NCBI GenBank assembly: GCA_016845175.1
Contig: JAERTD010000033.1
Location: 18,076 to 82,075, forward strand
DNA length: 64,000 bases
Direction: 5' to 3'
From: Bacteroidota bacterium
GTDB taxonomy: Bacteria; Bacteroidota; Bacteroidia; Bacteroidales; F082
Position 1 is the first letter of the stretch. Each line of letters begins with the position of its first letter. Below, piece by piece: positions 9,399 through 17,708 of this stretch. The notes under the pieces are model-generated. The model worked only from the letters and a program-made list of their open reading frames with translations. It had not been told where the DNA came from and ran no database searches. The translations under genes were made by a program, and so were the position numbers.

Positions 9399-10172
9399 TT
9401 ATCTGAGTACGTTAATTAAATTGAACCGCATGCCTGTTATCACTTCCAGCACCTGATAGTTTTTATTGAACTCGGCAATCGACTGCTGATACAATACTGT
9501 ACCTTTAATTTGGATCTCTTTCAGTCGTGTATATTCTGCTGTTGAAATCTCTCCATTCAAAAACTCGTTTTGAGCCATTTGCATTTGCATCATGGTAAAC
9601 GACTCATACTCATTGTATATCCTGATCTGAGCCTGAAGGTTCACAAGGTCATTGTATACTACAATAACACGCTCCTGAAGGTACCTTTTATTAATCTCCT
9701 TCTGAGCAATGGAAATCTCAACCCATTTTTTCTGTTTATTAATTCTGTTTCTTCTGTCTACAATTGCCCCGATTGGAAGACGGATATAAAACATACCTGC
9801 AAAAGCGGTTCTCCATGATTCGGTCAGGTAATATCTGTCCACACGTGTAATTTCATCCCTGTCTCTGTAGGTCCATTGACCTCCAACCGCATCAAGGTTG
9901 ACACTAAAATACTCCAGCCATTCTCTTGCAGCCGAAGTTTCCATATAACGGTAATAGTCCACCTTCAGGTCTTCATACAACATACTTGGTGAGTTGTAGG
10001 CAGCGGAATCGGTTAATACCCTGAGAGGAGGAAGGCGTTTGGTAATATCCTGGGTAAGTGGATTAAAATAACGGGTGGTGTCAATCCGAAACGATTGTCC
10101 ATATATGGTACAGCCCAACAGCAGAATAATTGCTGTTATGAAAGTTGTTCTTAGCTTTAATCCAATTGCCAT
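9399..10172 (-). CDS. Short TolC-like outer membrane protein of the EPS locus
   Basis: A 257 aa protein with a signal peptide (hydrophobic core at residues 10-22, cleavage likely after CTIYGQ). The rest is largely long amphipathic helix. The segments EWLEYFSVNLDAVGG and RLPIGAIVDRRNRINK, then NEFLNGEISTAEYTRLKEI, resemble one repeat of a TolC-family outer membrane factor. Normal TolC proteins are about 430-480 aa with two such repeats, so this one is about half length. It lies one base from the co-polymerase gene, which suggests translational coupling and a shared export path. It could form a higher-order oligomer, or be an accessory subunit rather than a full channel. Confidence 0.65.
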   Translation of the reverse strand: MAIGLKLRTTFITAIILLLGCTIYGQSFRIDTTRYFNPLTQDITKRLPPLRVLTDSAAYNSPSMLYEDLKVDYYRYMETSAAREWLEYFSVNLDAVGGQWTYRDRDEITRVDRYYLTESWRTAFAGMFYIRLPIGAIVDRRNRINKQKKWVEISIAQKEINKRYLQERVIVVYNDLVNLQAQIRIYNEYESFTMMQMQMAQNEFLNGEISTAEYTRLKEIQIKGTVLYQQSIAEFNKNYQVLEVITGMRFNLINVLR

Positions 10173-10200
10173 ATATACTTATTGCTTATCAGTCTTATAT

Positions 10201-10221
10201 ATGCCACTATATATGTGGTAT
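10201..10221. repeat. Imperfect inverted repeat in the leader of the TolC-like gene
   Basis: ATGCCAC (10201-10207) and GTGGTAT (10215-10221) form seven-base arms with one mismatch around an AT-only spacer. The site lies about 30 bases upstream of the ATG at 10172, in the 123-base gap after the sugar transferase gene. It could be a small leader hairpin or an operator. No T-tract follows it on the minus strand, so it is not an intrinsic terminator. Confidence 0.3.
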
Positions 10222-10295
10222 GCAAACTACCAAAAAAATACAATCCAGAAATTGTGGCATTAAATACTTATTAAATATTTTTTAACATCTGTATC

Positions 10296-11510
10296 CTAAA
10301 CATTTTCCTTCTGTAAAAGCGCAGGGATGGTTCTAAATATAAGTTTGATATCCCCCCAAAAGGAATAAGTTTCAGCATATTGATTATCAAGTCCTTTTCT
10401 TTCTTCTTCTGACATTTTTCCACCTTTACCACGCAACTCAACCTGCCACAATCCGGTTATTCCTGCAGGTCCCATGAAACGGGCACTCCAATCGTCGGAT
10501 GTTAATAACTCTGCCTCGTATAAAGGTAGGGGGCGGTTGCCTACGATTGACATATCACCTTTCAGCACATTAATGAGCTGAGGCAATTCGTCAATACTGG
10601 TGTTTCTAATGAAATTTCCAACCTTTGTAACCCTTGGGTCATTGGTGATTTTTATAAAAGTGGATGTGGTTTGTTCTTTTTTCTGCTCCTGATACCAATG
10701 TTCACAAATTTCCTGGCCTTCAAGGTATAGAATAGGGGAGCAGTATTCACCTTCCGGAAGCATGCTACATGTAGGACAATTGGTATCTATTTTTACTTCC
10801 TCTTTGGCTTCTTCTTGTTCAGCATATTGGTTCATATGCTTAAGATCTTTCAATTTGGCATCAGCCCCGGTATACATGGATCTGAATTTGAGAAAATTGA
10901 AGATCTTATAACCAGTACCTACGCGCTTGGATTTGTAAATGACCTGACCCTTGGATTCCAGACGGATTATAAGGGCTACCGCTAATAATATGGGTGATAG
11001 CATGGTCAGAGCCACCAAGGAGACTAGTATATCAAAAGCCCTCTTTATCAGTGGAATTTTGTATTCTGTGTAAGCTTGTTTTGATACCGGCTTTTCTGCA
11101 AGTTCCTGGTAATACTGTTTCAGAAAGTTTATTCTGTCATAAATGGCTGTATAGTCGAGAGGGTAAACAAATAAATCACTCACAATCTCCCTGTTTTTAA
11201 GGGCAGCCTTAAATATTTTGTCATCGTTAATCTCGCTGGTAACCAAAAAGGGTGTTTTGGTATACCCTTCCAGTCCTTTAACCATCTTGCCAACCTCAAT
11301 TCCACTCATACCAGGTAACTGGGCTTCTGAGATTATGGCATTAAATTCCGGACCCGTTTTAAGAAAATCCATGGCTCGCAGGCAATTCTTAAACTGAGTT
11401 AACTCATACTTATCTTCCATGGAAAGGAAGTTTTGAATGGTTTCCTCGTTGTTTCCGATATATAGAACCTTTAATGCTTCTTTCACGGTTTCAGGATTAG
11501 GGGAATGCAA
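10296..11510 (-). CDS. Undecaprenyl-phosphate sugar phosphotransferase with N-terminal pseudo-receiver domain
   Basis: A 404 aa protein. Residues 12-130 have the shape of a response-regulator receiver, but the phospho-acceptor position is Glu62 (IISEAQLPGMSG), the acidic pair is replaced (LYIGNN) and the conserved Lys is Tyr116. Residues 150-404 are a bacterial sugar transferase (WcaJ/WbaP C-terminal type). It has one hydrophobic re-entrant segment (158-182), the KFRSM motif, TNDPRVTKVGNFIR, IDELPQLINVLKGDM and VGNRPLP. An insertion of about 50 residues carries four Cys (245, 248, 257, 269; first pair CPTC). It should start the repeat unit by moving a sugar-1-phosphate to undecaprenyl phosphate. 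The start is TTG at 11510 (GTG at 11486 is an alternative), four bases after the receiver gene. Confidence 0.88.
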   Translation of the reverse strand: MHSPNPETVKEALKVLYIGNNEETIQNFLSMEDKYELTQFKNCLRAMDFLKTGPEFNAIISEAQLPGMSGIEVGKMVKGLEGYTKTPFLVTSEINDDKIFKAALKNREIVSDLFVYPLDYTAIYDRINFLKQYYQELAEKPVSKQAYTEYKIPLIKRAFDILVSLVALTMLSPILLAVALIIRLESKGQVIYKSKRVGTGYKIFNFLKFRSMYTGADAKLKDLKHMNQYAEQEEAKEEVKIDTNCPTCSMLPEGEYCSPILYLEGQEICEHWYQEQKKEQTTSTFIKITNDPRVTKVGNFIRNTSIDELPQLINVLKGDMSIVGNRPLPLYEAELLTSDDWSARFMGPAGITGLWQVELRGKGGKMSEEERKGLDNQYAETYSFWGDIKLIFRTIPALLQKENV

Positions 11511-11514
11511 AAGA

Positions 11515-11892
11515 TTAGATGCCTCTTCGAATGATCAGGTTTTCAATCCTAATAGAAAGCTCTTCCGGGTTGAAAGGTTTTACGATATAATCATCAGCTC
11601 CAAGCTTTAGACATTTTACGCGCTCATTGGAACTTTCTATACCTGAAAGCATGATCAGTGGGATATGCTTAAAAAATCCACTGGCCCGAACGTTTTTGAT
11701 GAAATCATACCCGTCCAGATTTGGCATCTGAATATCTGCAACGATTAAGTCAGGCATATTACCCTCCTCTAGGTATTTAATACCTTCCAATCCGTCATTC
11801 CTGGTAACAACCGTAAATGTTTTACTTAAAAAATTTTCAAGCAGCATCCGGATGCTGATTTCGTCATCAATGATGAGTATAGTTTTTTTCAT
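11515..11892 (-). CDS. Single-domain response regulator (CheY-like)
   Basis: A 125 aa receiver with all canonical residues: acidic pair Asp9/Asp10, phospho-acceptor Asp53 (IVADIQMPNLDG), Ser83 and Lys105 in YIVKPF. There is no output domain, so it must act by protein-protein contact. The obvious partner is the pseudo-receiver of the sugar transferase encoded four bases downstream. The hybrid kinase 239 bases upstream is the likely phosphodonor. This suggests post-translational control of EPS initiation, which is inference from context. Confidence 0.92.
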   Translation of the reverse strand: MKKTILIIDDEISIRMLLENFLSKTFTVVTRNDGLEGIKYLEEGNMPDLIVADIQMPNLDGYDFIKNVRASGFFKHIPLIMLSGIESSNERVKCLKLGADDYIVKPFNPEELSIRIENLIIRRGI

Positions 11893-11939
11893 ACTATTGA
11901 ATTTTCAATTCTTTTGTGTCTAAGGGGTCGCAATGGTAA

Positions 11940-11947
11940 CAAAAATA
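11940..11947 (-). promoter_or_regulatory. -7 element upstream of the receiver/EPS genes
   Basis: A perfect TAnnTTTG (TATTTTTG on minus) ends 48 bases before the ATG at 11892. It may give the receiver-sugar transferase-EPS genes a promoter separate from the kinase gene. No clear -33 TTG was found at the usual distance. The rest of the 239-base gap 11893-12131 shows nothing else. Confidence 0.4.
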
Positions 11948-12131
11948 GGGATTTTATTGGCAGTATCGATTGGTTCATCTAAAGTTTTCTACATATAAAG
12001 GTTAATAAGTCACGACTTGATTCATAAATAGTTTATCAACTGATAACGCTTTCATCATTTTGCCCCTCAAAACGCTATAGGTTCGTTGTCAGATAATCAC
12101 CTTTTAAGTTAGTATTAGTTTGCATTATTCA

Positions 12132-13481
12132 TCAGGCCCTGGCTTTAATACTACCTAATATCAACGGCAGTTTGCTTACATTAAAGGGTTTACTGATATA
12201 GTCATCCATTCCGGCATCCAGACAACGCTCCCGGTCTTCCTTGTGGGTGTTAGCTGTGAGCGCAATAATTTTAACGGGGTTTTCTGCAGAGGTTTCATTC
12301 TCAATCTTTCGAATGGTTTTGGCGGCTTCAATTCCATCCATCACTGGCATTTGAACATCCATCAGGATTAGATGAAACTCTTCCTCCTTAAATTTCTCGA
12401 CAGCTTCAACACCGTTACAAGCCACACTCATTTGGTAACCTTCATTTTTAAGCAGGCTCATGGTGATTTTCTGGTTGATGTGATTGTCTTCAACCAATAA
12501 AATGTTGCTGGTTTCGGAAGCTGGTGATGAAACCAGTTTGGGAGTAATTCCTGCCTTAAAACTTATGGCGACTGTAAATGAAGTACCCTTATTCACGATA
12601 CTCTTCATGCTGATATCACCACCCATAAGTTGGCATAATTGTCGGGTAACAGCCAAACCAAGACCACTGCCACCCGTTCGCCGGGTCAGGCTATCATCTT
12701 CCATTGAAAAGGCTTTCCATATATTATCCTGATGCTCTACAGGAATACCAATCCCAGTATCATGGATAACAAATTCTATCTGATGCCTATTTCTACTATT
12801 CTCTATTTGCCTGATTTCAAAGCTAATGCTTCCCTCTTGAGTGAATTTTACAGCATTGTCAACAATATTGAATAAAATTTGCTTTAAACGCAGCGAGTCG
12901 CCGGTGACGTATTCAGGAAGTGCAGGATCGAGGTTGAGCTTAAAAACCAGCTGCTTATCGTCCATTAATTTCCTGAAATGGTCTACCACCTCATAAACTT
13001 CAGATCTTAAGTTGAAATTCAGATGATCAAGCACCAATTCGCCCATTTCAAGTTTGTTGAAATCGAGGAGGTCGTTGGTGAGCCTTTGAAGGGATTCACT
13101 TGACTTTTTAATATTTCCCACCACCTCGAGTATTTCCGAATCATCGGTCATCGCTTTCAGCAGATGTGTGGCTCCGATAATGGTATTGAGAGGGGTTTTA
13201 ATTTCATGGCTCATATTGGCCAGGAAATTATTTCTCAAGCCCTTGGATTGCTTAGCAATTGTTGTCATTTTCCTGAGTCTGTTAGCTAGTTGGCTGCTGC
13301 GTTTTATCTGCTTTTCACTTTCGTTTTGGTAGCTCCGTAAATCTATGTTTACCTTGTTAATTCTGTAAATCCATAGCAATAAAAAAACTGTAGTTGCAAA
13401 CCAGCCAATGATAAGTAGCTGGCCAACAAAAACAGGGGATTCCTGCAGATTTATAAAGAGTATCAACTTTTGAGTCAACAT
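12132..13481 (-). CDS. Hybrid sensor histidine kinase without a sensor domain
   Basis: A 449 aa protein with one membrane segment near the N-terminus (about residues 18-40), a short coiled linker, and a HisKA domain with phospho-acceptor His92 in NMSHEIKTPLN. It also has an HATPase domain (N box ILFNIVDNAVKF, G boxes DTGIGIP and GGSGLGLAV) and a C-terminal receiver (LVEDN, ILMDVQMPVMDG, ISKPF). There is no periplasmic or PAS sensing domain, so the signal may come from the membrane or a partner. It is encoded just ahead of the receiver and EPS genes on the same strand and is probably the phosphodonor of the CheY-like protein. Confidence 0.92.
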   Translation of the reverse strand: MLTQKLILFINLQESPVFVGQLLIIGWFATTVFLLLWIYRINKVNIDLRSYQNESEKQIKRSSQLANRLRKMTTIAKQSKGLRNNFLANMSHEIKTPLNTIIGATHLLKAMTDDSEILEVVGNIKKSSESLQRLTNDLLDFNKLEMGELVLDHLNFNLRSEVYEVVDHFRKLMDDKQLVFKLNLDPALPEYVTGDSLRLKQILFNIVDNAVKFTQEGSISFEIRQIENSRNRHQIEFVIHDTGIGIPVEHQDNIWKAFSMEDDSLTRRTGGSGLGLAVTRQLCQLMGGDISMKSIVNKGTSFTVAISFKAGITPKLVSSPASETSNILLVEDNHINQKITMSLLKNEGYQMSVACNGVEAVEKFKEEEFHLILMDVQMPVMDGIEAAKTIRKIENETSAENPVKIIALTANTHKEDRERCLDAGMDDYISKPFNVSKLPLILGSIKARA

Positions 13482-13678
13482 ATGGAAGCCAACTGCCCAA
13501 TTATTAGGCCAAATAATGACATGTTTGTAAATCCCACATAATCAGATAAGTGTGTGTCTAGTGTTACTTATATACTTTCCCATAATTGGAAATGTGTTGA
13601 CAAACAAGTACAAATGAATGGAATAATACTAGGTTCGTAGAGAAAATAAAGCTCTGGCGAGTCGACTCTTGATATGAT

Positions 13679-14716
13679 TTATTTTGAGGCCTTGTTAAAG
13701 TGTTTTCTCAGTGCCTTTTGTATCTGTGGGTTGAGGTCTATTGGAATGTCATGTCCCATGTGTTCAAGCCACAGACTGTCCGAATCAGGGATGAGTGAGG
13801 CACATCGTTGTCCATGTACAAATGGAATAAGTGGATCATCATAACCATGGATAATGAGGCTAGGTGTAGTGAGTTTAGTCAAATATCTATAGCGTGAGCC
13901 TGAGGCTGAAGTAGCCGCCAGATGCTGAGGAGACACCTTGGGATTATAACCCTTTCTTTCCCTAAGATTAAACAAAACAGTTTCAGCGAGGGCTTTCGTG
14001 TTTAAGTGATAAGCAAATCCTGCATTGAGAACAAGTCTGGTAGCCAGGTGCATTTTTATGGTATTGGCTTCAGTGGTGATCAATTGATACTTCACCGAAA
14101 GCAAAACCAACTGGCTTATGGTATTCATATTGATGGAGGGTAATTCGGGGTCTTCTATGAAGCCGGATGACATCATGGAGCACAGGCTCAAGGTACGTTC
14201 CGGATGGTTGATTGCAAACTGTTGCGCAACCATACCACCCAGAGAAATTCCCAATATATGGGCTTTCTCAATGGAAAGATCATCCAGGATAACAAGGCCA
14301 TCTTCGGCCATATCATCCAGAGTGTAGGCCGTTTTGGGGCTCCAGTCTTCCATCCAATCAGATAGACCACAGCCACGATAATCAGATCTGATCACCTGAT
14401 ACCCAGCCTTAAGCAGACTGTCAGTGAAGTATCTTGGCCAGCCCATGGCATCATTGGCTATGCCCATAAACAATAAAACGCTGCCTTTACAACTGTCTTT
14501 GGGGTAGATACTTTCATACCAGATCTTGATATCACCGTTCCAAACAGTAGCTGTATCACCTGTTAGTTGATCGGGTAATTCAGATTGGACAACCTGCTCA
14601 ATAATCTCGTTGGTTCCGTCGGGCAATTCCGGCCCAAAGCTGTATAGAAAAACAGCCAGACCAATTACCATAATGGTAATAATCCCAATCAATATAAGCA
14701 GAACCTTTTTAAGCAT
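13679..14716 (-). CDS. Alpha/beta hydrolase, membrane-anchored or secreted
   Basis: A 345 aa protein with an N-terminal hydrophobic segment (residues 4-27) that could be an uncleaved anchor or a signal. The alpha/beta-hydrolase core shows the nucleophile elbow GISLGG (Ser158), an acid region HGYDDPLIP and a terminal catalytic His in EHMGHDIP. An Arg/Gly-rich oxyanion region SDYRGCGLSD precedes the nucleophile. The substrate is unknown; esterase or haloperoxidase-like families fit. The gene is one base downstream of the glutathione peroxidase gene, so the two form an operon. Confidence 0.88.
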   Translation of the reverse strand: MLKKVLLILIGIITIMVIGLAVFLYSFGPELPDGTNEIIEQVVQSELPDQLTGDTATVWNGDIKIWYESIYPKDSCKGSVLLFMGIANDAMGWPRYFTDSLLKAGYQVIRSDYRGCGLSDWMEDWSPKTAYTLDDMAEDGLVILDDLSIEKAHILGISLGGMVAQQFAINHPERTLSLCSMMSSGFIEDPELPSINMNTISQLVLLSVKYQLITTEANTIKMHLATRLVLNAGFAYHLNTKALAETVLFNLRERKGYNPKVSPQHLAATSASGSRYRYLTKLTTPSLIIHGYDDPLIPFVHGQRCASLIPDSDSLWLEHMGHDIPIDLNPQIQKALRKHFNKASK

Positions 14717-14717
14717 C

Positions 14718-15263
14718 TTACTTGCTTTCTCCCTCGATCCAGGTCACAATTTTATCGTTCATGGGTTTTACCATGGGATTAATTACGTGCTCCAACTCAC
14801 CCTTCTCGTTAATGAGGTATTTCTGAAAATTCCATTTAACACTGGAATTTTTAACCCCATTCTTTTCCTTTTGCGTAAGCCATTGGTATACAGGGTGCAT
14901 CTCATCACCTTTAACCGAAATCTTCGACATCATTGGGAAACTTACCCCATATTCCAGACTGCAAAAACTTTTGATTTCCTCATTGCTACCTGGCTCCTGC
15001 TTTTTAAAATTATTGGCAGGGAATCCAATGATGATGAAGTTCTGGTCTGCAAAGGTTTCGTATAGTTTTTGTAAATCTTCATATTGCGGGGTCAGACCAC
15101 ATTTGGAGGCTACATTCACGAGCATTACTTTTTTTCCTTCAAGCTGGCTAAAGGCAAAACTGTTTCCATCAATATCCTCGACGGTGAAATCATAAAAGGC
15201 GGATTGTCCCATAAGTAAAACAGGAAAGAGTAACAGTAAGGATAGTATTTTCAGAGTTTTCAT
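14718..15263 (-). CDS. Glutathione peroxidase family (thiol peroxidase), exported
   Basis: A 181 aa protein with a signal peptide (LKILSLLLLFPVLLMGQ) followed by a GPx fold. The peroxidatic Cys55 sits in NVASKCGLTPQY, with GFPANNF holding the active-site Asn/Gln region and KWNFQKYLI holding the Trp. Bacterial members usually use thioredoxin rather than glutathione. A longer open frame reaches 15359, but the ATG at 15263 is preferred. It gives a clean signal peptide and lies about 16 bases after a perfect TATCTTTG promoter element that would otherwise be inside the gene. The product probably detoxifies hydroperoxides in the periplasm. Confidence 0.9.
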   Translation of the reverse strand: MKTLKILSLLLLFPVLLMGQSAFYDFTVEDIDGNSFAFSQLEGKKVMLVNVASKCGLTPQYEDLQKLYETFADQNFIIIGFPANNFKKQEPGSNEEIKSFCSLEYGVSFPMMSKISVKGDEMHPVYQWLTQKEKNGVKNSSVKWNFQKYLINEKGELEHVINPMVKPMNDKIVTWIEGESK

Positions 15264-15279
15264 AAGATTGTGTTTGCTA

Positions 15280-15287
15280 CAAAGATA
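15280..15287 (-). promoter_or_regulatory. -7 element of the glutathione peroxidase operon
   Basis: TATCTTTG on the minus strand matches the Bacteroidota TAnnTTTG consensus. It supports the start at 15263 with a very short leader. Confidence 0.5.
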
Positions 15288-15384
15288 CCATTTCCCAGAC
15301 AGTAGGCTGGGATTTACTGATGATAGTCGACGATTCTGTGAATGATGCCAACACCTCAACCCAAATGGTTTTGAAAGGGAAATG

Positions 15385-16194
15385 TTAATAATTCAAGTGC
15401 CTGATATCATGGCTTATACGTATCTTCTCGATGATTGACTCTTTCGAGCTTTCATTGGTGAGTACCAATTGCTTGATTAAGTCATCCAGACCAGCAGCTA
15501 TGGTTTTCTGATGATAGGTAGTCACAGAACCAATCAATACATGCAAATCGTGCCAATCGCCAATTAATTGCTCGATTTCCTTGAGTTTCAGTTCCTTTTG
15601 TTGAATGGCAGCATCTGTTATCAGGCTGTTTATGATTTTGTACACCTCGACCACTGCTTTCAAATGAAATCTGATTTTGTGAAGTTTTTTATCATCAATT
15701 TCCTCAAGTAAACAATCAATTTTTGTGGACTTTTCGTCGATAAAATGACGTATGTTGCTTAGGATAGCTGTCTGGTCAAGATTTACTAGCTTGTTGCTTA
15801 GCTTTTCATTGAGCCTGTGAAATTTATCAAGCTTAAACAGACCAAGCTCATCCCGTAGCTGCTTTGCAGCCTGGTCCTCAACTCCTGAAAGATATGATGA
15901 ATACATTTTAGCTGATTCATCGGATTGCTTCTCGATCAAGGCTTGGTTGATATGGCATTCTCTGAGAACTCCAGCAGTGGCAAATAACTTCTTAAAGAGC
16001 CTGAAATGTTTCTTTTTTTTGAAACTTTCTTCTCCAGCCTGCTCCATCAGCAGCAATAGGGATCGCATACGCTTGATTTGTACCCTAACCTGGTGGGTGT
16101 CATATTCCGTTATCAAGTGTTGAAGGGCTTGAAAATGGAACAAAAATCCTTGTGCCCGAAGCTGATACTGTGCTTGTAAAGGTGAGGTGGACAT
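15385..16194 (-). CDS. CHAD domain protein
   Basis: A 269 aa all-helical protein. The conserved His and basic residues of the CHAD family (conserved histidine alpha-helical domain, a polyphosphate-binding fold) are seen in HQVRVQIKRMRSLLLLME near the N-terminus and KKLHKIRFHLKAVVEVYK in the second half, the two inverted four-helix units. No CYTH domain is fused or encoded nearby. It probably binds polyphosphate or other polyanions in the cytoplasm. The 92-base gap to the DUF302 gene suggests a separate transcript. Confidence 0.85.
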   Translation of the reverse strand: MSTSPLQAQYQLRAQGFLFHFQALQHLITEYDTHQVRVQIKRMRSLLLLMEQAGEESFKKKKHFRLFKKLFATAGVLRECHINQALIEKQSDESAKMYSSYLSGVEDQAAKQLRDELGLFKLDKFHRLNEKLSNKLVNLDQTAILSNIRHFIDEKSTKIDCLLEEIDDKKLHKIRFHLKAVVEVYKIINSLITDAAIQQKELKLKEIEQLIGDWHDLHVLIGSVTTYHQKTIAAGLDDLIKQLVLTNESSKESIIEKIRISHDIRHLNY

Positions 16195-16286
16195 AAGGCA
16201 AGGAAAGTCTTATAGTGTTTGTGATCCTTTGATGACTTGTTCAAATAATTCTACTTACATAAAACCGAATGAAAACTGTAGTCTTC

Positions 16287-16697
16287 TTATTTCTTGCTCA
16301 TGGGTTGAAGCTGTCGAATAAGACGCTTCAGGCTGTTCTCAACCTTTAATGCCATGCAACCCAGGTCATCATTTTCAACGGCCATCATGGAAGCGAAAGG
16401 ATCCACCGCAGCCACCTCAATATCTTTGTTGTCTAGTTGTTGAACTATCACATTACAGGGCAGGAATACACCTACCTTATCTTCCTTTGTCAGTGCATTA
16501 TGAGCAAATTCCGGATTACAGGCACCCAATATCATGTATGGTCTGAAATCCACATCTATTTTCTTTTTAAAGGTAGCTTTTACATCTATCTCTGTGATGA
16601 TGCCAAAGCCTTCTTTTTCAAGTCCTTCAGTAACGAGATCGATGGCGTCTTCAAAACTGATGTCCTTGAGAATCGTATCAAAATAGTACTTCTTCAT
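16287..16697 (-). CDS. DUF302 domain protein
   Basis: A 136 aa cytoplasmic protein with the DUF302 pattern. It opens with a helix-rich TLKD-like start (residues 7-30), then FGIITEIDVKATF, GACNPEFAHNAL and VGVFLPCNVIVQQ. Cys in GACNP and LPCN are typical of the family. DUF302 proteins are widespread and often found with sulfur or thiol metabolism, but no activity is established, and the neighbours here give no clue. A perfect -7 element lies 31 bases upstream. Confidence 0.82.
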   Translation of the reverse strand: MKKYYFDTILKDISFEDAIDLVTEGLEKEGFGIITEIDVKATFKKKIDVDFRPYMILGACNPEFAHNALTKEDKVGVFLPCNVIVQQLDNKDIEVAAVDPFASMMAVENDDLGCMALKVENSLKRLIRQLQPMSKK

Positions 16698-16727
16698 TAA
16701 TGATTAATTTGGGTTCTGATGAATGCA

Positions 16728-16735
16728 CAAATATA
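16728..16735 (-). promoter_or_regulatory. -7 element of the DUF302 gene
   Basis: TATATTTG on the minus strand matches TAnnTTTG and ends 31 bases before the ATG at 16697. Confidence 0.45.
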
Positions 16736-16747
16736 GGTTAATTCAAG

Positions 16748-17095
16748 CTATTTTTTCTTTTTCTTACTCGACTTAGCCTTAGGGTTATAGTTAAGAGCCA
16801 GTTGAATCCAATAGGCCAGGTTCTCTTCCATATCTATACCTTCAGGCTCTATAAATACGAAGCCTTTCATGGGTTTATTGGTGAAATCCATGGGTTTACA
16901 AGCTTTTTTCAAAAGTGATTGCTCATATATCTCAGGATCAATGCGTGCCATTAAGTTGTTTTTAACGATTCCCACACACATTTTGTCATCCACCATAAAA
17001 GTGAGACCTCCCATCATTTTTTTCTCAATAAAGTTCACTCTTTTGTCCTTGAGTATACTTTTCATTCTTTCTGCCAAATATTCGTCGTATGCCAT
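16748..17095 (-). CDS. TfoX N-terminal domain protein
   Basis: A 115 aa protein made of a single TfoX/Sxy N-terminal domain (KKMMGGLTFMVDDKMCVGI in the core) with a lysine-rich tail. It lacks the C-terminal TfoX domain of the competence regulators, so a role in competence is not implied. In Bacteroidota such short proteins are common and of unknown function. It ends the transcript that begins with the gene at 17099-17611, with a three-base gap. Confidence 0.85.
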   Translation of the reverse strand: MAYDEYLAERMKSILKDKRVNFIEKKMMGGLTFMVDDKMCVGIVKNNLMARIDPEIYEQSLLKKACKPMDFTNKPMKGFVFIEPEGIDMEENLAYWIQLALNYNPKAKSSKKKKK

Positions 17096-17098
17096 AGA

Positions 17099-17611
17099 CT
17101 ATTGTTTTCTTTTATACAATCCATCAAATAATATGTTCCAGCTTTTTCCATTATCCCGGCTCAACTCCCAGGTCTGCCTAACCTCCCCGTTTACAGGCGT
17201 CCAACGGATGCGGTTGATATGGGTTTTTCCATCCAGCTTCTTAGTGTTTTCCAGACTCATCATCCCATTCTTAAACTCTCCGGCCAGTTTGAGGGCACTC
17301 CCTCCGTTATCTATCCAAAACTGTTCCCATTGAAGACTTTCCTTATTGAAAATATTGATGCTTTTACCATGATAGGGAGATGGTGCAGACTGATAGTGTT
17401 CCAATAATGCCACACTATCCAGAATGCTTTCTATGTGGCTGATACCCACGATAGTATCAGTGCCATATTTGTAAACCTCCCAATGGCCCAACCAGAAATC
17501 AAACTGATGTTGTTTTTCTTTTAGTTCGGCATCCGAAAGAACAGATTGGCCTTGGCTTATATTGCTAATAAGCAAAATGACTAGGAATAATAGCGAGGTA
17601 AATCGATTCAT
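17099..17611 (-). CDS. Secreted DUF1579-like (lipocalin-fold) protein
   Basis: A 170 aa protein with a signal peptide (LLFLVILLISNISQGQ). The mature part opens with HQFDFWLGHWEVY, the signature start of DUF1579-like beta-barrel proteins, and continues with alternating beta strands (IFNKESLQWEQFWIDNGG). The fold probably binds a small hydrophobic ligand, but no function is known. It is followed within four bases by the TfoX-N gene. Confidence 0.7.
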   Translation of the reverse strand: MNRFTSLLFLVILLISNISQGQSVLSDAELKEKQHQFDFWLGHWEVYKYGTDTIVGISHIESILDSVALLEHYQSAPSPYHGKSINIFNKESLQWEQFWIDNGGSALKLAGEFKNGMMSLENTKKLDGKTHINRIRWTPVNGEVRQTWELSRDNGKSWNILFDGLYKRKQ

Positions 17612-17708
17612 ATATAGCTTAAATATAGCACATTAAGTGATTTTCTCAAAAGATGAGCATGCTGTAAATATATGGTATTTGCCAATAGGTTGGGAGGATG
17701 GAATCCTG

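Noticed and set aside
16748..17095. Competence regulator TfoX
   Set aside because: Only the N-terminal domain is present, and such short proteins have no shown link to competence.
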